Positions 31,028 to 42,141 of a stretch of 64,000 nucleotides of DNA are shown piece after piece. A program made the translations under genes and the position numbers. This stretch comes from Rhipicephalus microplus. Taxonomy: Eukaryota; Arthropoda; Arachnida; Ixodida; Ixodidae. The stretch is taken from NCBI RefSeq assembly GCF_043290135.1, contig NC_134705.1, forward strand, positions 102,139,239-102,203,238. The letters run 5' to 3'. The notes beneath the pieces are model-generated. The model ran no database searches. It was given only the letters and a program-made list of their open reading frames with translations, and had not been told where the DNA came from. The first letter of the stretch is position 1. Each line of letters begins with the position of its first letter.

Positions 31028-31197
31028 TGCTGCGGCGGCTGCATTTCCGATGAAGGCGGAAACGTTGCAGGCCCGTGTGCTCAGATTGTGGTGCACGTTA
31101 ATGAAACCTATGTGGTCAAAATTTCCGGAGCCCTCCACTACGGCGTCTCTCATAGTGATAATGTGGTTCTGGGGCGTTAAACCCCACATATCAATCC
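31028..31197 (+). mobile_element. 5'-truncated tRNA-derived SINE with 10-bp TSD
   Basis: Same family as 4499-4737, starting at the end of the tRNA head (GCTGCGGCGGCTGCATTTCC). AATGAAAAGA at 31018-31027 recurs at 31198-31207. The tail ends ATCAATCC. Confidence 0.88.
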
Positions 31198-31207
31198 AAT
31201 GAAAAGA

Positions 31208-32819
31208 AAAAAAAGCACAAAAATGCTCACGTGCGTGCTCAAAAACAAAAAAAAATTGCTAAATTTGCACATCAAGGTAAGCAATATTTGAATGGTACAA
31301 TGCATCTTCTTGAAAATGATATTCTTCATATTCTTTGTGTTTTCAATAAACGTTTCAATCGTTGGTGTGCACTTGTGCTGTTCCTTCTTATATTCTTCCA
31401 TGGTTTTTGTGGAGCAATTTGATACTGCTTTTCCAAGTCGCCCTTTTATCGCTGCAATTATGAAGCTCCGACAAACAGAAAGCTGTTTGTATCTTATATA
31501 ATTACTTCGAGATTTTCTATCTTCCAGGCTCATTGCCTCTCTAGATTCGTCTTTTTTCCATGACGCGTAGCAATAACGACTCCACATTCCAGTGACGCCT
31601 CCGACTAATAGTTTTCGAACCGAACAGTACTACAATTTGAAGGCGCCTATGAATAAAAAAATGAGTGTTGCTATAGAAGCGTCGGCCAGCCCTCGCAAGC
31701 TTCTTATTCTTAATAACGCAATCTGTCTACTCAAAGTTGCTTTGATTTAATTCCACATGTTAAGATTGTCATGTCCGGCGAAACAACCGTTAACTTTTAC
31801 TGGCGCTTCAAATGTGTGCAAGATATAAAAACGTGATTGGAGCAAGGATCTCTGCAAGGCACTTGTGAGTTGAAGAAGATGTGCCACAATTTCGATGAAG
31901 TTATTTGCTGAACATGAAAGAACAACAAAACGCTTAGAGAAAAAAGTATCTATCATTCTGCTGAATAGTGGGTACTGCTAGTTGCTATAAAAGGAAGGCT
32001 GCAACGTGAGTCAACTTATTTTCTGGCCCATGACAGGTGTCAGATATCGGCATTTTCGCCACGCCCTCCTTAGCAGAAACCACCTGCGTAGACGAAGGTT
32101 ACAGAAACGCAGTTGATGTAGTGATCTTTGTAAGGCCTTTATGGCTCGTGGAGGGCCATTTCAATCACGTTTGCTGAAATTAAGTAACAATGAAGGGCTT
32201 AGACAAAATGCGTCTCATTCTTCAGTGTTAATGAGGAGTGCTAGATGCTTTAAACGATGGGGTTTACGCTTGAGTCATCTTTTCCGTCTAACCCATGACA
32301 GTTCACGAGTCTGGATATTTTCGTCACGGTTACTTCACCAGGAGCCTCTGGCATAGAGATGAATATGAAACTGAGACATCTTCATATTTCCTTCATGTTG
32401 ATAATGGTATCAATGATGATAGAAAAGTCAACGTGTCCTAAGACCAAAGTAAGTGTTTATTATTGATCAGTCTTGAATACTATTTTTATAAACAGAAATC
32501 AGAAACCGTATTGCCTGCTTCATCTGTCTCGCAACAGAACGTCTGTGAACAACCAAAACGAGCCCCTGAATTTACACTTCTTTAATGCACTCATAGCGTG
32601 GTAGTTGGTCTGGCACAACAAAGGTGAGCGCGTTCATATGCTCTGACGATGACGAGTGTGAAGATAGGGAATCCGGCAAATGTGTTTTTAGAATCTGGTT
32701 GACCATCGGCTGTGATGTTCTAGCCCTAGATATCGATGCGAGACCCCAACACAGCCCATGTACACTGTTTCTAACAGTGCAGGCTGCATATCTATGCACC
32801 AATGAAGTTCAGTGCTCAG
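31208..32819. other. no gene recognised
   Basis: AT-rich at first, with long A-runs (31208-31260). Only short frames without recognisable motifs are present. Confidence 0.45.
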
Positions 32820-33760
32820 TCAAACCCCCGAGTTGGCGCTTCTCCTAAGCTCCACCCTTAGTGGTAATATGATTGGACTCACTTGAAAAGGAAGAAATCT
32901 TGCCGAAAGCAGCAATCAGGCCTGCACTCCACTCTGCCCAAGAATGCTGCCTGTCACTTTCACACCCATGCCACACCACTGCACCTTCCCGAAGGCAGTG
33001 TTTGGCCACAGACCATTTCTCAGACACCATATAGGGCTAGCCCACTTCCAGAGCATTGACGGTGGCCGCCCAGTGGTAGGCGTCATTTTAGAACCCGTAA
33101 AACTCTCGTAGTTTGCAGACAGCTGTCGGTGGTGGGATGGCAGGTGAGAATTCCGAGATCGCTGACGCTAAACAGCTCAGCTGGGAGCAGTGCTTCATGA
33201 GGGAGTAACGGAGCTCTCTGTGTTGCTCAGGTGAGCAAGCCTCATGGCCGTATGAGATGGCTACATCCAACATCGCGCTAAGGCACACCAAGCTGGCAAG
33301 ATGGTATGAGACAGCCCCGAGATGGACGCCCTGTGTTCGTTAATGTCGGCGTCGAGTTGCGCGATGGCACGCCACAGGTTCGCCGCGCCGTCGGATGTGA
33401 AATCGGAAGAGTCAGGTATCACGGTATCATGTTAAGTGCTGGTTGCAGCTCTCGGGCTGGTGACATTTATGAGCAAAGAAGCTTTGAGAGCGCTCCTTGG
33501 TTGCTTGCATATTGGCGGAGGACTGGAAATGGAACATAGGCCACAGGAAGTGTGAACGGCGAAATTGCGAAAGGTGAGAAGCCCGTGCGTATTCCTGCCA
33601 TGAAGGTGCCATTGTGGTTGTCAGGTCGCGCCCTGGTACCGTACCAGAGGCATGGACGTCCTCAGCTGATGTCTACCTGAAGCGGTGGTCTGGTTGACGA
33701 CTCATCGACTCCTCCAGACCGCCAATGCTGACGCACAGAGTCGTTAACAACAAAGGTACA
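32820..33760 (-). pseudogene. family D gag fragment (copy 2)
   Basis: On the minus strand it resembles the gag of element D: CLREGAVVWHGCE with SWAEWSAGLIAAFGK (32845-33030), then SPEQHRELRYSLMKHCSQL and LREFYGF (33088-33291), then the less conserved N-terminal region, where blocks such as GAGCCCGTGCGTATT-like strings match D near 42300. Stops interrupt it. It abuts an inverted family D 3' end at 33761-34075, so this copy is rearranged. Confidence 0.65.
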
Positions 33761-34075
33761 GATCAAAGCCCAGCGTCTACAATAACATGGCGAACGTCAC
33801 GGTGAAACAGCCAGTGTCGGTCAGCGGAAACATATCTGACAAAGTGCCCAGGTAAAGTTCCCACGTGGTCGAGTCTTGCCCCTCTGAAACAGCCAGTTCC
33901 CCCACAGGAGACCTTGTCGGCATCCCACACGCTCACATTCATGGCCGACCATAATGACAAAGAGCGACACCAGGGTTAGAGTGTATGGGTAGCTATACCG
34001 ATACTGAGAAAGAAGACCACCAGATAATAGAACAGCTGGTACAGGATCGGGTCTGTTCTTTATGTCTGATTCATT
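33761..34075 (+). repeat. family D 3' end with LTR, inverted relative to copy 2 gag
   Basis: Read on the minus strand it starts with an LTR-like stretch (CCCGATCCTG, CAGCTGTTCT, GGTGTCGCTCTTTGTCATTA) followed by GGCCATGA and a region like that inside the left LTR of element D. The family D 3' end therefore lies in plus orientation here, opposite to the adjoining gag. LTR about 33960-34075. Confidence 0.5.
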
Positions 34076-35408
34076 AGAGTGTTTATAATATATATAGTTG
34101 GTCTGAAAAGTACTTGGGCTGATTTTTCCAGATACGTCATGACTAACGAAGAGTGTATTTATCGCTTGTAATCTGGTGCTTGGTCTGACCTACCAGCACA
34201 CCAGCCGCCACTGTTGAGCATCCGGTAATAGAGTACATCCACATTATCGACAACGCATTTCAAGATGCCTTGTCCCCTTCGAATGCACCGTTTGTTAGGC
34301 CAGCGTTACGACTGGTCATAGACTATGTCATCAAGACATAGTGGATGACTACGCCATATAGTATGTCTTGATGAACGTCGCAAGCCTAGCAGGCGATAAC
34401 GCTGGTACTGTCTCGTGCTTCGATATAAATCGTGTTTGTTCATTTGAGCTTGCCGGGTAGACACGTAGTGTTTAAACGAAAGATGCTTGAGAGCTCAGAC
34501 ACGCTGCGAGATCAGTGTTCATGGTTTGGCGCAGCAGCTTCTCGGCTGCCATCACTGCACTTCTCTGTTGTCTTTGTGCAAGGACCAAAGATGTTCTCTG
34601 GAAAATCTGTACCATGGCCAAACAAGATTACCTCACTTTCGCTGCATCCCACGCTGCAGACGTAATGGTTGTGCGAAGATACCATATCGCTGCTTTGGGC
34701 TAGCTGGTCGCTACCTGACCTTTGGGTGTCGGCTTCCTTGTAGGCACATACCAACTCGTGGTGATTCCTAGGGTATACAAGAAGTACCCTTGAAATGAAC
34801 GATAACTATTTGTCGGTTTTAGCCGAATCACACGCAATGCAGTCGGAAGGGCTGACACTGGCTTCTTATGTCTGTGGCATATCCGTATCTTCTGCCATGC
34901 CGTAGCCTTTATATCCTGATAAAACAGTCACACTCTTGATAAGTATGTCCTCAATTCTTATGAACTTCTTGAATGTAGCACTCGCACTCTGAGCCAATGA
35001 CTTTCGCAAAGTCAGTATATATGCCTCCGGCTGCTCACTGAAGCTCTTTTCGCTGATGAACATTTGTGGTTGATTTCTACCCACTCGGTAGTCTATGCCG
35101 AAAAATGCTCGGAGCCCAATAGCCGAGCTTTACTGGGCCGACAGCAAAAATAAGCCCACATTCACCAAACTGGAAGTAGCCAGCTCTGGAATTGATGTCT
35201 GCGTGCAAGTCATCGAACACTGGAACAGAGACCAGAAACTTGCTCCCGGCTTCGGTTTGCATCTGCAATCGAACCGCGCCGACATTTAACACGTTCGCGC
35301 TGAGGCCACGCAGGGGTACCGATGCCCATAGTTGGAGGGCGGCTGGGGCATATCATTGATGCAGAGCAGAACGTGGAGGTCCCGTCTGCATCACAGCCGA
35401 GAGTTCAC
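34076..35408. other. mostly unassigned DNA
   Basis: No convincing gene. A minus-strand frame (34866-35292) looks weakly protein-like but has no recognisable motif. A 12-base inverted pair (CATCAAGACATA with TATGTCTTGATG) lies at about 34329-34373. Confidence 0.4.
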
Positions 35409-35861
35409 TCATTCCGTCGACGAAGACCTGCACCGTCGGAAGAGGAAACGCTTGGCTTTCAGTGGCGCGGTGTCAAGTATTTGGTGATAACACATCATCA
35501 GCATGCTAATGAAAAGTTGGCGGGAGGTTGATGATCTGCTCTGGGTGCGAAAAAAGCCGAGTACCGCACTCGTGCAACAGCAGGATTTCAAACTGCCTGT
35601 GGATGAACTGCTGTCTTTAGTTGCAGGCAGGAGGAGGATATCCTGAGCCTCATGTACGGTATTCGTAGGGTGGAGCACACATGTCTCCTGGATCCGGCTG
35701 AACACAGCGGTGAGCTTGGTGATACATTTAGGCCGAAACTGGCGCTTCATGCTTTCCAACTGCCATGCCTCGGCATCACCTCGAAGACTATGAATGGCCA
35801 ACTGCCAATTATGAATCACGGGCCAGGTATAACAAGAACCGTGTTCATTGATAGTTGTCAA
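35409..35861 (-). pseudogene. gag-like remnant of an unassigned LTR element
   Basis: An open minus-strand frame of 150 codons with WQLAIHSLRGDAEAW and KRQFRPKCITKLT, the pattern of Ty3/gypsy Gag capsid domains (a Leu-rich helix, then D-A-x-x-W, then a basic block). No protease or RT lies next to it and no LTR was found. The similarity is to the general family pattern only, so the call is tentative. Confidence 0.4.
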
Positions 35862-36584
35862 CCATGTATTGGCATCACCCTGAAAGCGTCAGAACGCCGG
35901 TACTTCCAAAAAAGTGCCTCATGGTAATGCGGCAGGCCATACCCCGGAGCTCAATGACGCCAAACGTTTAAGCTTTTATGTCATTTGCGTAAAGACACGC
36001 TAAATTTCAGCACCGCTGTAGGTTGTGGGGCCCGATCTTGTACTGTGGTAACGACCACCATGCCTTAGGTTGGGTCCACTCACTCAAAACGCCTACGGGG
36101 CTGCTTGGTCGCTGGGCTTTACTGCTCCAAGAAACCTTCTTATCTTCTGTACTTTCCCCTCCCCCATAACTATAGGCGCTAAGTAACGCCCCCAAGTCAG
36201 GAGGCAGAAAATATTGCCTTTTTATCTCTTCCTTTTTCATTAACCTATCTCCTTCAAGAATACAAATTATCTGTGTCGTACACGTCTGGACGGCTACAAA
36301 AGGACGGTAAATGCATCGCCTATTATTCTGCCGACCAAAACGACACCACTTAAACTGATTCAGATAGCTGTGTTTTGTCGCTCGGCGATTTCCTACAGGT
36401 TACCAACGAGCAGCTTTGCCACCCTTATTCGCGATCCCTTATACAATGCCTCTACTTAGGACAGGTAGTAAACGCGGAGAAAAACCATCACATCCAAGTA
36501 ACGAGAATAACAATGCGGTGAAGCACACTTAGCAAGCGTTCTGAAATCATGGCTGGCAGATTACTGCTATCCCTCACTTACCTA
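35862..36584. other. no gene recognised
   Basis: No motif-bearing frame or repeat recognised on either strand. Confidence 0.4.
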
Positions 36585-36990
36585 TAGAATATGAACCTGA
36601 AGAGGGTTCAGTTTGAATCGAAGATGGCACAGCAAGAGATGGAAAGAAAAATGATAGTATTAGCTTAAAGGACAAGAAGAGTGCAGTATGGGTCAGGAAA
36701 CGAACCGGTCTTAGAGGAATCATAGTTGTAATTACAAAAAAGAAATAGACTGGAGCTGAGCTCGTAGCGCGTAGGCAGGATAACCACTGGTCAGTAAGGG
36801 TAACTGACTGTATTCCCAGAGAGGCCAAGTCGGTGAGGAGGGAAAAGAAAGTTAGGTGGGTAGTTGAGATGAGGAAGTTTACGGGTATAAAGTGGCGGAA
36901 GCAGGCACAGGATCGACTTGACTGGCGGCTTATTGGAGATGTATATTGTTCTGCAGTGGGCATAGTTACGCTGCTGCTGATGAAAAAACA
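36585..36990 (+). pseudogene. 5'-truncated RTE-type LINE, 3' end only
   Basis: On the plus strand, decayed coding remains match the end of the intact RTE at 39179-42118: MAQQEMERKMIV for its AMERKMVGV, then a run ending in a GGAAGCAGGCACAGGATCG-like block and GTTCTGCAGTGGGCATAG. It finishes with CTGCTGCTGATGA, a short triplet tail as in the intact copy. Many stops and frame changes. Typical of 5' truncation during target-primed reverse transcription. Confidence 0.72.
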
Positions 36991-37448
36991 ACGCATCAAT
37001 TGAACAAGATGGAACACCTCCCTCCATATGATTGTTCTGCACGTTGACACTTCATATCGGGGCAATATGACACCACACAATGCTGATCTGCTTCTCGTTG
37101 TTCCTCAGCATCTGCGACCTTTTATCTTTTCGAATTAGACAATGCTCGCACCACTGGCCATTTGGGTGTTTTCTGAACTTACGAGCGCGTGTGCTGTCAT
37201 TTCTTCTGGCATGGCCAATACCACCAACCGAACGCGCCATTACGACAGTTCTTACCGCGACGCGAGTTGCAGCCCTGCATGCTAGTCTTACTCTGGCCGC
37301 CTTTTCGTCACGTTGGCTTGAGTGAAAACTTCTGTCGTGCAATGTCGGGCCTTACCGATGCCTTCCCCGAGTTACTGATGACATATACGAGAAATCACTG
37401 CTAAGCCCCAAGCCTTCGTCCACCTTACCAGCTGCAGAGACTGTGCAT

Positions 37449-37450
<2 letters not shown>
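36991..37450. other. no gene recognised
   Basis: No recognisable motif. It ends in a long (TA)n run. Confidence 0.4.

Positions 37451-37531
<81 letters not shown>
37451..37531. repeat. (TA)n microsatellite, left border of element D
   Basis: About 40 TA units, directly followed by the TGTGATG end of the element D LTR. Confidence 0.95.
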
Positions 37532-37534
<3 letters not shown>

Positions 37535-37662
37535 GATGAGCGAGACAGAGAACAAGAGACAACCCGATCCTGGGCCAGCTGTTCTTATTCTGTCTTCATC
37601 CTCCTCTAACTTCCCTTAGCGGCTCACGCACCGAAGCACCAGCGTCTTTCTTAGTCATGACA
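37532..37662 (-). repeat. element D 3' LTR
   Basis: TGTGATGAGC to TCATGACA, about 90 percent like 42711-42843. Inside it follows CTCGGCCATGACTGC, also found next to the related LTR at 53408-53539. Confidence 0.88.
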
Positions 37663-39152
37663 CTCGGCCATGACTGCACGCGCGCGGAGCTGGTGGCAAA
37701 GTTTCTGGTGGACGGCACTGGCTGCGTCGAGCTGGTTGCTCTTTTGCACGCCACGATGTCTTTTGAAAAAAAGTGCTGTGGACTCAGGCGGCCAGCACTG
37801 GCTGCCCCGTTGCGGCTGACGCTCTCGGCTGCGATTTGGTCCCGGTATCTGCTAAAGGTAGATCTGGTGGTCGATATAGTGGCTGCATCTCGGAGGTCGG
37901 CCTTGGCCACGCTGAAACCGGGTGCCAGAGTCTTCCACAAGTCTATCGGGAGGTCGAGACTGGCTGCTGGCTGCATCTTGAGGGCCAACTTTCTCCTCAT
38001 GATTTTGGTCAGTGACACCAGCAGTGGTTACCTTGGGTTCTACCGGCGCCATCACCATAGGCGGTTCAAGCATAGGCGATGCTGGTGTCTCCACTTGCTT
38101 CAGTTAAGGTGATATTGGGGCTGGCTTCTCTAACTGAGCTGTATGAGGACTTGTATCAGCCTCTTCCACTGACCTGATGGCATCGTGTACTGGCGCGGGC
38201 ACTTAGAGCAGCAGTGGTGTGTCGCACCTGCGTCTGACGTCATTCGTAGGACAGGCGGAGAAGCTTTCTGCGGCGCGGCTGGAGGGCTCCGAGGAACCTT
38301 CGAAGTGTTGCTCCACTTCAGCTCGGTGTGCAAATGGGGTTGCGTCGGTGAAGGGCAATACAGCACAGTCGAGATGATTCTCTGCGGCTGCTTCGTTGGA
38401 GCAACGCCCTTCAAGAGGTCCGACTTCGGTAGCGGCCTCTGGCCGCAGTGAACTTGCTTCAGGTAGCGGCCTCTGGCCACAGTGAAATAGCTTCGGGATT
38501 TTCTAGTGTGGTAAGCTGCAGCGCACAGCTGCAGCCTTGAGGTGGAGAGCCTCTGGAGCTTGCTCCTCGATACTGGCCAGGTTGGACGGGGTGGTGGTGA
38601 AGAGGTGGTAAGGATTACGACCGAAAGCAGCTATGAGCTTGCAGCTCCACTCCGCCCACGACTGCTGCTTCCAGCCTTCATACCAGTGCCACACCGCTGC
38701 ACCTTCCCGAAGACGGTCTATAGCCACACACCATTTCTGATTTTCTGTCTAGGCCTCGCGCATTGCTATCGCGTTGACGGTTGCCACCCAGCTGTCGGCG
38801 TCGTTCTGGATACCGTGGAATTCCGGGGGTTCGCAGACGGCTGGTGGTTGTGAAGTGGCAGGTGGCAACGCAGAGATCACCGACGCGAAGCAGTCGAGCT
38901 GGTGTGAGAGCTCGATCAGAGAAGACCGAAGCTCCAAGCGTTGCTCCGGTGTGCTTGCCTCAAGGTCGTATGAAGCAGCTACATCCAACACTGCGTTAAT
39001 GTCCCGCAATGCTGGCAACATTGTAGGAGCTCGCTCGGCGATCAACGCTGTCAGTTCGTTAGTCTCGGCGCAGAGCAGTGCGATGGTATGCCGCAGTTCC
39101 ACGGCGCTGTCGTACGAGGCTTCTGAACCGCTTCGGTTCGCGTCCGTGAAGT
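37663..39152 (-). pseudogene. element D Gag, C-terminal part
   Basis: Resumes after the RTE insertion at FTDANRSGSEASYDSAVEL and reads on through TASYDLEAS-type helices (VAASYDLEASTPEQRLEL), EPPEFHGIQNDADSWVATV and, after a stop near 38749, IDRLREGAAVWHWYEG and WAEWSCKLIAAFG, a capsid-like core. A long, poorly conserved tail follows to about 37670 with several stops. The pre-insertion frame is continuous with 42142-42709 because the 12-bp duplication encodes FTD in both copies. No pol frame follows before the LTR. It would form the particle shell. Confidence 0.72.
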
Positions 39153-42141
39153 CATCATCATCATCATCATCAGCCTGACTACGTCCACTGCAGGACAAAG
39201 GCCTCTCCCATGTTCCGCCAGTTAACCCGGTCCTGTGCTTGCTGCTTCCAATTTATACCCGCAAACTTCTTAAGCTCATCTGCCCACCTAACCTTCTGTC
39301 TCCCCCTAACCCGCTTCCCTTCTCTGGGAATCCAGTCAGTTACCCTTAATGACCAGCGGTTATCCTGTCTACGCGCTACATGCCCTGCCCATGTCCATTT
39401 CTTCTTCTTGATTTCAGCTATGATATCCTTAACCCCCGTTTGTTCCCTAATCCACTCTGCTCTCTTCTTGTCTCTTAAGGTTACACCTACCATTTTTCTT
39501 TCCATTGCTCGCTGCGTCGTCCTCAATTTAAGCTGAACCCTCTTTGTAAGTCTCCAGGTTTCTGCTCCGTAGCTAAGTACCGGCAAGATACAGCTGTTAT
39601 ATACCTTCCTCTTGAGGGATAGTGGCAATCTACCTGTCATAATTTGAGAGTGCTTGCCGAATGTGCTCCACCCCATTCTTATTCTTCTAGTTACTTCAAT
39701 CTCGTGGTTCGGCTCTGCGGTTATTACCTGCCCTAAGTAGACATAGTCTTTTACAACTTCAAGTGCACTATTACCTATCTCGAAGCGCTGCTCTTTGCCG
39801 AGGTTGTTGTACATTACTTTCGTTTTCTGCAGATTAATTTTAAGACCCACTTTTCTGCTCTCCTTGTCTAACTCCGTAATCATGAGTTGCAATTCGTCCC
39901 CCGAGTTACTCAGCAATGCAATGTCATCGGCGAAGCGCAGGTTACTAAGGTATTCTCCATTGACTCTTATCCCTAACTGTTCCCATTCTAGGCTTCTGAA
40001 AACCTCCTGTAAGCACGCGGTAAACAGCATTGGGGAAATTGTGTCCCCTTGCCTTACACCCTTCTTGATTGGTATTCTGTTGCTTTCTCTATGAAGCACT
40101 ATGGTAGCAGTTGATCCCCTGTAGATTTCTTCCAGGATGTTTATATATACTTCATCTACGCCCTGATTCCGCAGTGTTTGCATGACGGCTGATATTTCTA
40201 CTGAATCAAACGCCTTCTCGTAATCTATGAAGGCTATGTATAGTGGTTGGTTATAGTCTGAGCATTTCTCTATTACCTGATTGATAGTATGAATGTGGTC
40301 AATTGTTGAGTAGCCTGTTCGAAATCCTGCTTGTTCCTTTGGTTGATTGAATTCTAATGTTTTCTTTACTCTGTTAGCAATTACCTTTGTAAATAGCTTG
40401 TATACTACAGAGAGCAAGCTGATCGGCCTGTAATTCTTCAAGTCCTTGTCATCTCCTTTCTTATGTATTAAGATGATGTTAGCGTTCTTCCAAGACTCTG
40501 GTACTCTTCCCGCCAGGAGACACCTCGTAAACAGGGTGGCTAGTTTTTCTAACACAATCTGTCCTCCATCTTTCAGCAGATCTGATGTTACCTGATCCTC
40601 ACCAGTAGATTTGCCCCTTTGCATGATCTCCAAAGCTTTTTTGACTTCTTCTATCATTACTGGTGGGGTGTAATCTGGGTTACTGCTAGTTCTTATAGTA
40701 TTAAGGTCGTGGTTGTCTCGGCTACTGTACAGATCCCTGTAAAACTCCTCCGCTATCTTAACTATCCTATCCATATTGGTAGTTATTTTGCCTTCTTTGT
40801 CCCTTAGTGCATACATCCGACTTTTGCCTATCCCAAGTTTCCTCTTCAATGCTTTGACACTTCCTCCGTTTTTCAGAGCGTGTTCAATTCTCTCCATGTT
40901 ATACCTTCTTACATCGCATACTTTACGTCTATTAATCAACTTCGAAAGCTCTGCCAGTTCTATTTTGTCTGTTGTACTTGACACTTTCATGATTTGACGC
41001 TTCTTAATTAGGTTCTTCGTTTCCTGTGAAAGCTTGCCAGTGTCCTGTCTAACTACCCTGCCTCCCACTTCCACTGCACACTCCATAATGATACTCGTCA
41101 GATTATCATTCATTGTATCTACGCTAAGGTTGGTTTCCTCACTGAGAGCCGAGTACCTGTTCTGCAGTGACACTCTGAATTCCTGTACTTTCCCTCTCAG
41201 TGCTAGCTGATTGATTGGCTTCTTGCGTATCAAGTTCTGTCGTTCCTTCTTCAAGTCTAGGCGAATTCGAGACCGTACCATTCTATGGTCACTGGATCGT
41301 ACCTTGCCAATCGCTTCCACATCCTGCACGATTCCAGGGTGTGCACTCATTATGAAGTCTATTTCGTTCTTATTTTCGCCATTAGGGCTCCTCCATGTCC
41401 ACTTGCGGTTTTCTCGTTTTCGGTAGAAGGTATTCAAAATCCGTAAATTATTGCGTTCTGCGAATTCTACTAGTAGCTCTCCTCTGGCGTTTCTAGTACC
41501 GATGCCATAATCTCCTACTGCCTGGTCTCCAGCCTGCTTCTTCCCTACCTTTGCATTAAAGTCGCCCATCACTATAGTATACTGTGTTTTTACCTTACTC
41601 ATTGCCGATTCCACGTCTTCATAGAAGCTTTCAACTGAAGCGTCATCATGGCTGGATGTAGGCGCGTAAGCCTGTACTACCTTCATCTTGTTTCTTCTAT
41701 TCAGTTTAATTACGATACCTACCACCCTTTCATTAATGCTATAGTATTCCTCTATGTTGCCAGCTATGTTTCTGTGAATGAGGAACCCCACTCCCAGTTC
41801 TCCTGTGTCTGCCAAGCCCCTGTAGCAAAGGACGTGCCCATTCTGTAGCACCGTATAGGCCTCATCTGTCCTCCTAACCTCACTGAGCCCTATTATATCC
41901 CATTTAACACCCTCTAGCTCCTCGAATAGTACAGCTAGACTTCCCTCACTAGATAAGGTTCTAGCGTTAAACGTTGCCAAGTTCAGGTTCCAATGGCGGC
42001 CTGTCCGGATCCAGAGATTCTTAGCACCCTCTGCTGCGTTGCAGATCTGACCGCCGCCGTGGTCAGTTGCTTCGCAGCTGCTGGGGACTGAGGGCCGTGA
42101 GTTATTTGACGTAATCATGTGGGAGGTAGTGGCCAGAACCA
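39153..42141 (-). mobile_element. RTE-type non-LTR retrotransposon, apparently full length
   Basis: 2989 bp with the 12-bp duplication CGTCCGTGAAGT at 39141-39152 and 42142-42153. The 3' end is a short (TGA)n/(ATG)n triplet tail (39153-39170). One long ORF fills the element. There is no poly(A) tail, as usual for RTE. The insertion interrupts element D Gag in the same orientation. Confidence 0.93.
39179..42118 (-). CDS. RTE ORF: APE endonuclease and reverse transcriptase
   Basis: 979 codons from ATG 42116-42118; the open frame extends further upstream only because it runs into element D Gag, which lies beyond the target duplication. Endonuclease: LNLATFNARTLS (Asn), IIGLSEVRR (Glu), TIVMGDFNAKVG (Asp/Asn, about residue 185), NEIDFIM and RSSDHRMV (His). 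RT: WKNANIILIHKKGD, NYRPISLLSVVYKLFTKVI, EQAGFRTGYSTIDHI, IAFIDYEKAFDSV, VRQGDTISPMLF and the catalytic FADD at 39923-39934 (about residue 728). The C-terminus (KWTWAGHVARR, WADELKKF) is typical of RTE. No stop or frameshift and all catalytic motifs present, so the protein is probably functional. It would nick DNA and prime cDNA synthesis at the nick. Confidence 0.95.
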   Translation of the reverse strand: MITSNNSRPSVPSSCEATDHGGGQICNAAEGAKNLWIRTGRHWNLNLATFNARTLSSEGSLAVLFEELEGVKWDIIGLSEVRRTDEAYTVLQNGHVLCYRGLADTGELGVGFLIHRNIAGNIEEYYSINERVVGIVIKLNRRNKMKVVQAYAPTSSHDDASVESFYEDVESAMSKVKTQYTIVMGDFNAKVGKKQAGDQAVGDYGIGTRNARGELLVEFAERNNLRILNTFYRKRENRKWTWRSPNGENKNEIDFIMSAHPGIVQDVEAIGKVRSSDHRMVRSRIRLDLKKERQNLIRKKPINQLALRGKVQEFRVSLQNRYSALSEETNLSVDTMNDNLTSIIMECAVEVGGRVVRQDTGKLSQETKNLIKKRQIMKVSSTTDKIELAELSKLINRRKVCDVRRYNMERIEHALKNGGSVKALKRKLGIGKSRMYALRDKEGKITTNMDRIVKIAEEFYRDLYSSRDNHDLNTIRTSSNPDYTPPVMIEEVKKALEIMQRGKSTGEDQVTSDLLKDGGQIVLEKLATLFTRCLLAGRVPESWKNANIILIHKKGDDKDLKNYRPISLLSVVYKLFTKVIANRVKKTLEFNQPKEQAGFRTGYSTIDHIHTINQVIEKCSDYNQPLYIAFIDYEKAFDSVEISAVMQTLRNQGVDEVYINILEEIYRGSTATIVLHRESNRIPIKKGVRQGDTISPMLFTACLQEVFRSLEWEQLGIRVNGEYLSNLRFADDIALLSNSGDELQLMITELDKESRKVGLKINLQKTKVMYNNLGKEQRFEIGNSALEVVKDYVYLGQVITAEPNHEIEVTRRIRMGWSTFGKHSQIMTGRLPLSLKRKVYNSCILPVLSYGAETWRLTKRVQLKLRTTQRAMERKMVGVTLRDKKRAEWIREQTGVKDIIAEIKKKKWTWAGHVARRQDNRWSLRVTDWIPREGKRVRGRQKVRWADELKKFAGINWKQQAQDRVNWRNMGEAFVLQWT

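Noticed and set aside
34097..34130. String resembling a mariner terminal repeat (TTGGTCTGAAAAGTACTTGG) after TATA
   Set aside because: No inverted partner and no transposase frame were found nearby; a single short match is not enough.
37352..37555. Open frames made of repeated Tyr-Ile (also at 53254, 56037, 61226, 62483)
   Set aside because: They are translations of (TA)n microsatellites.
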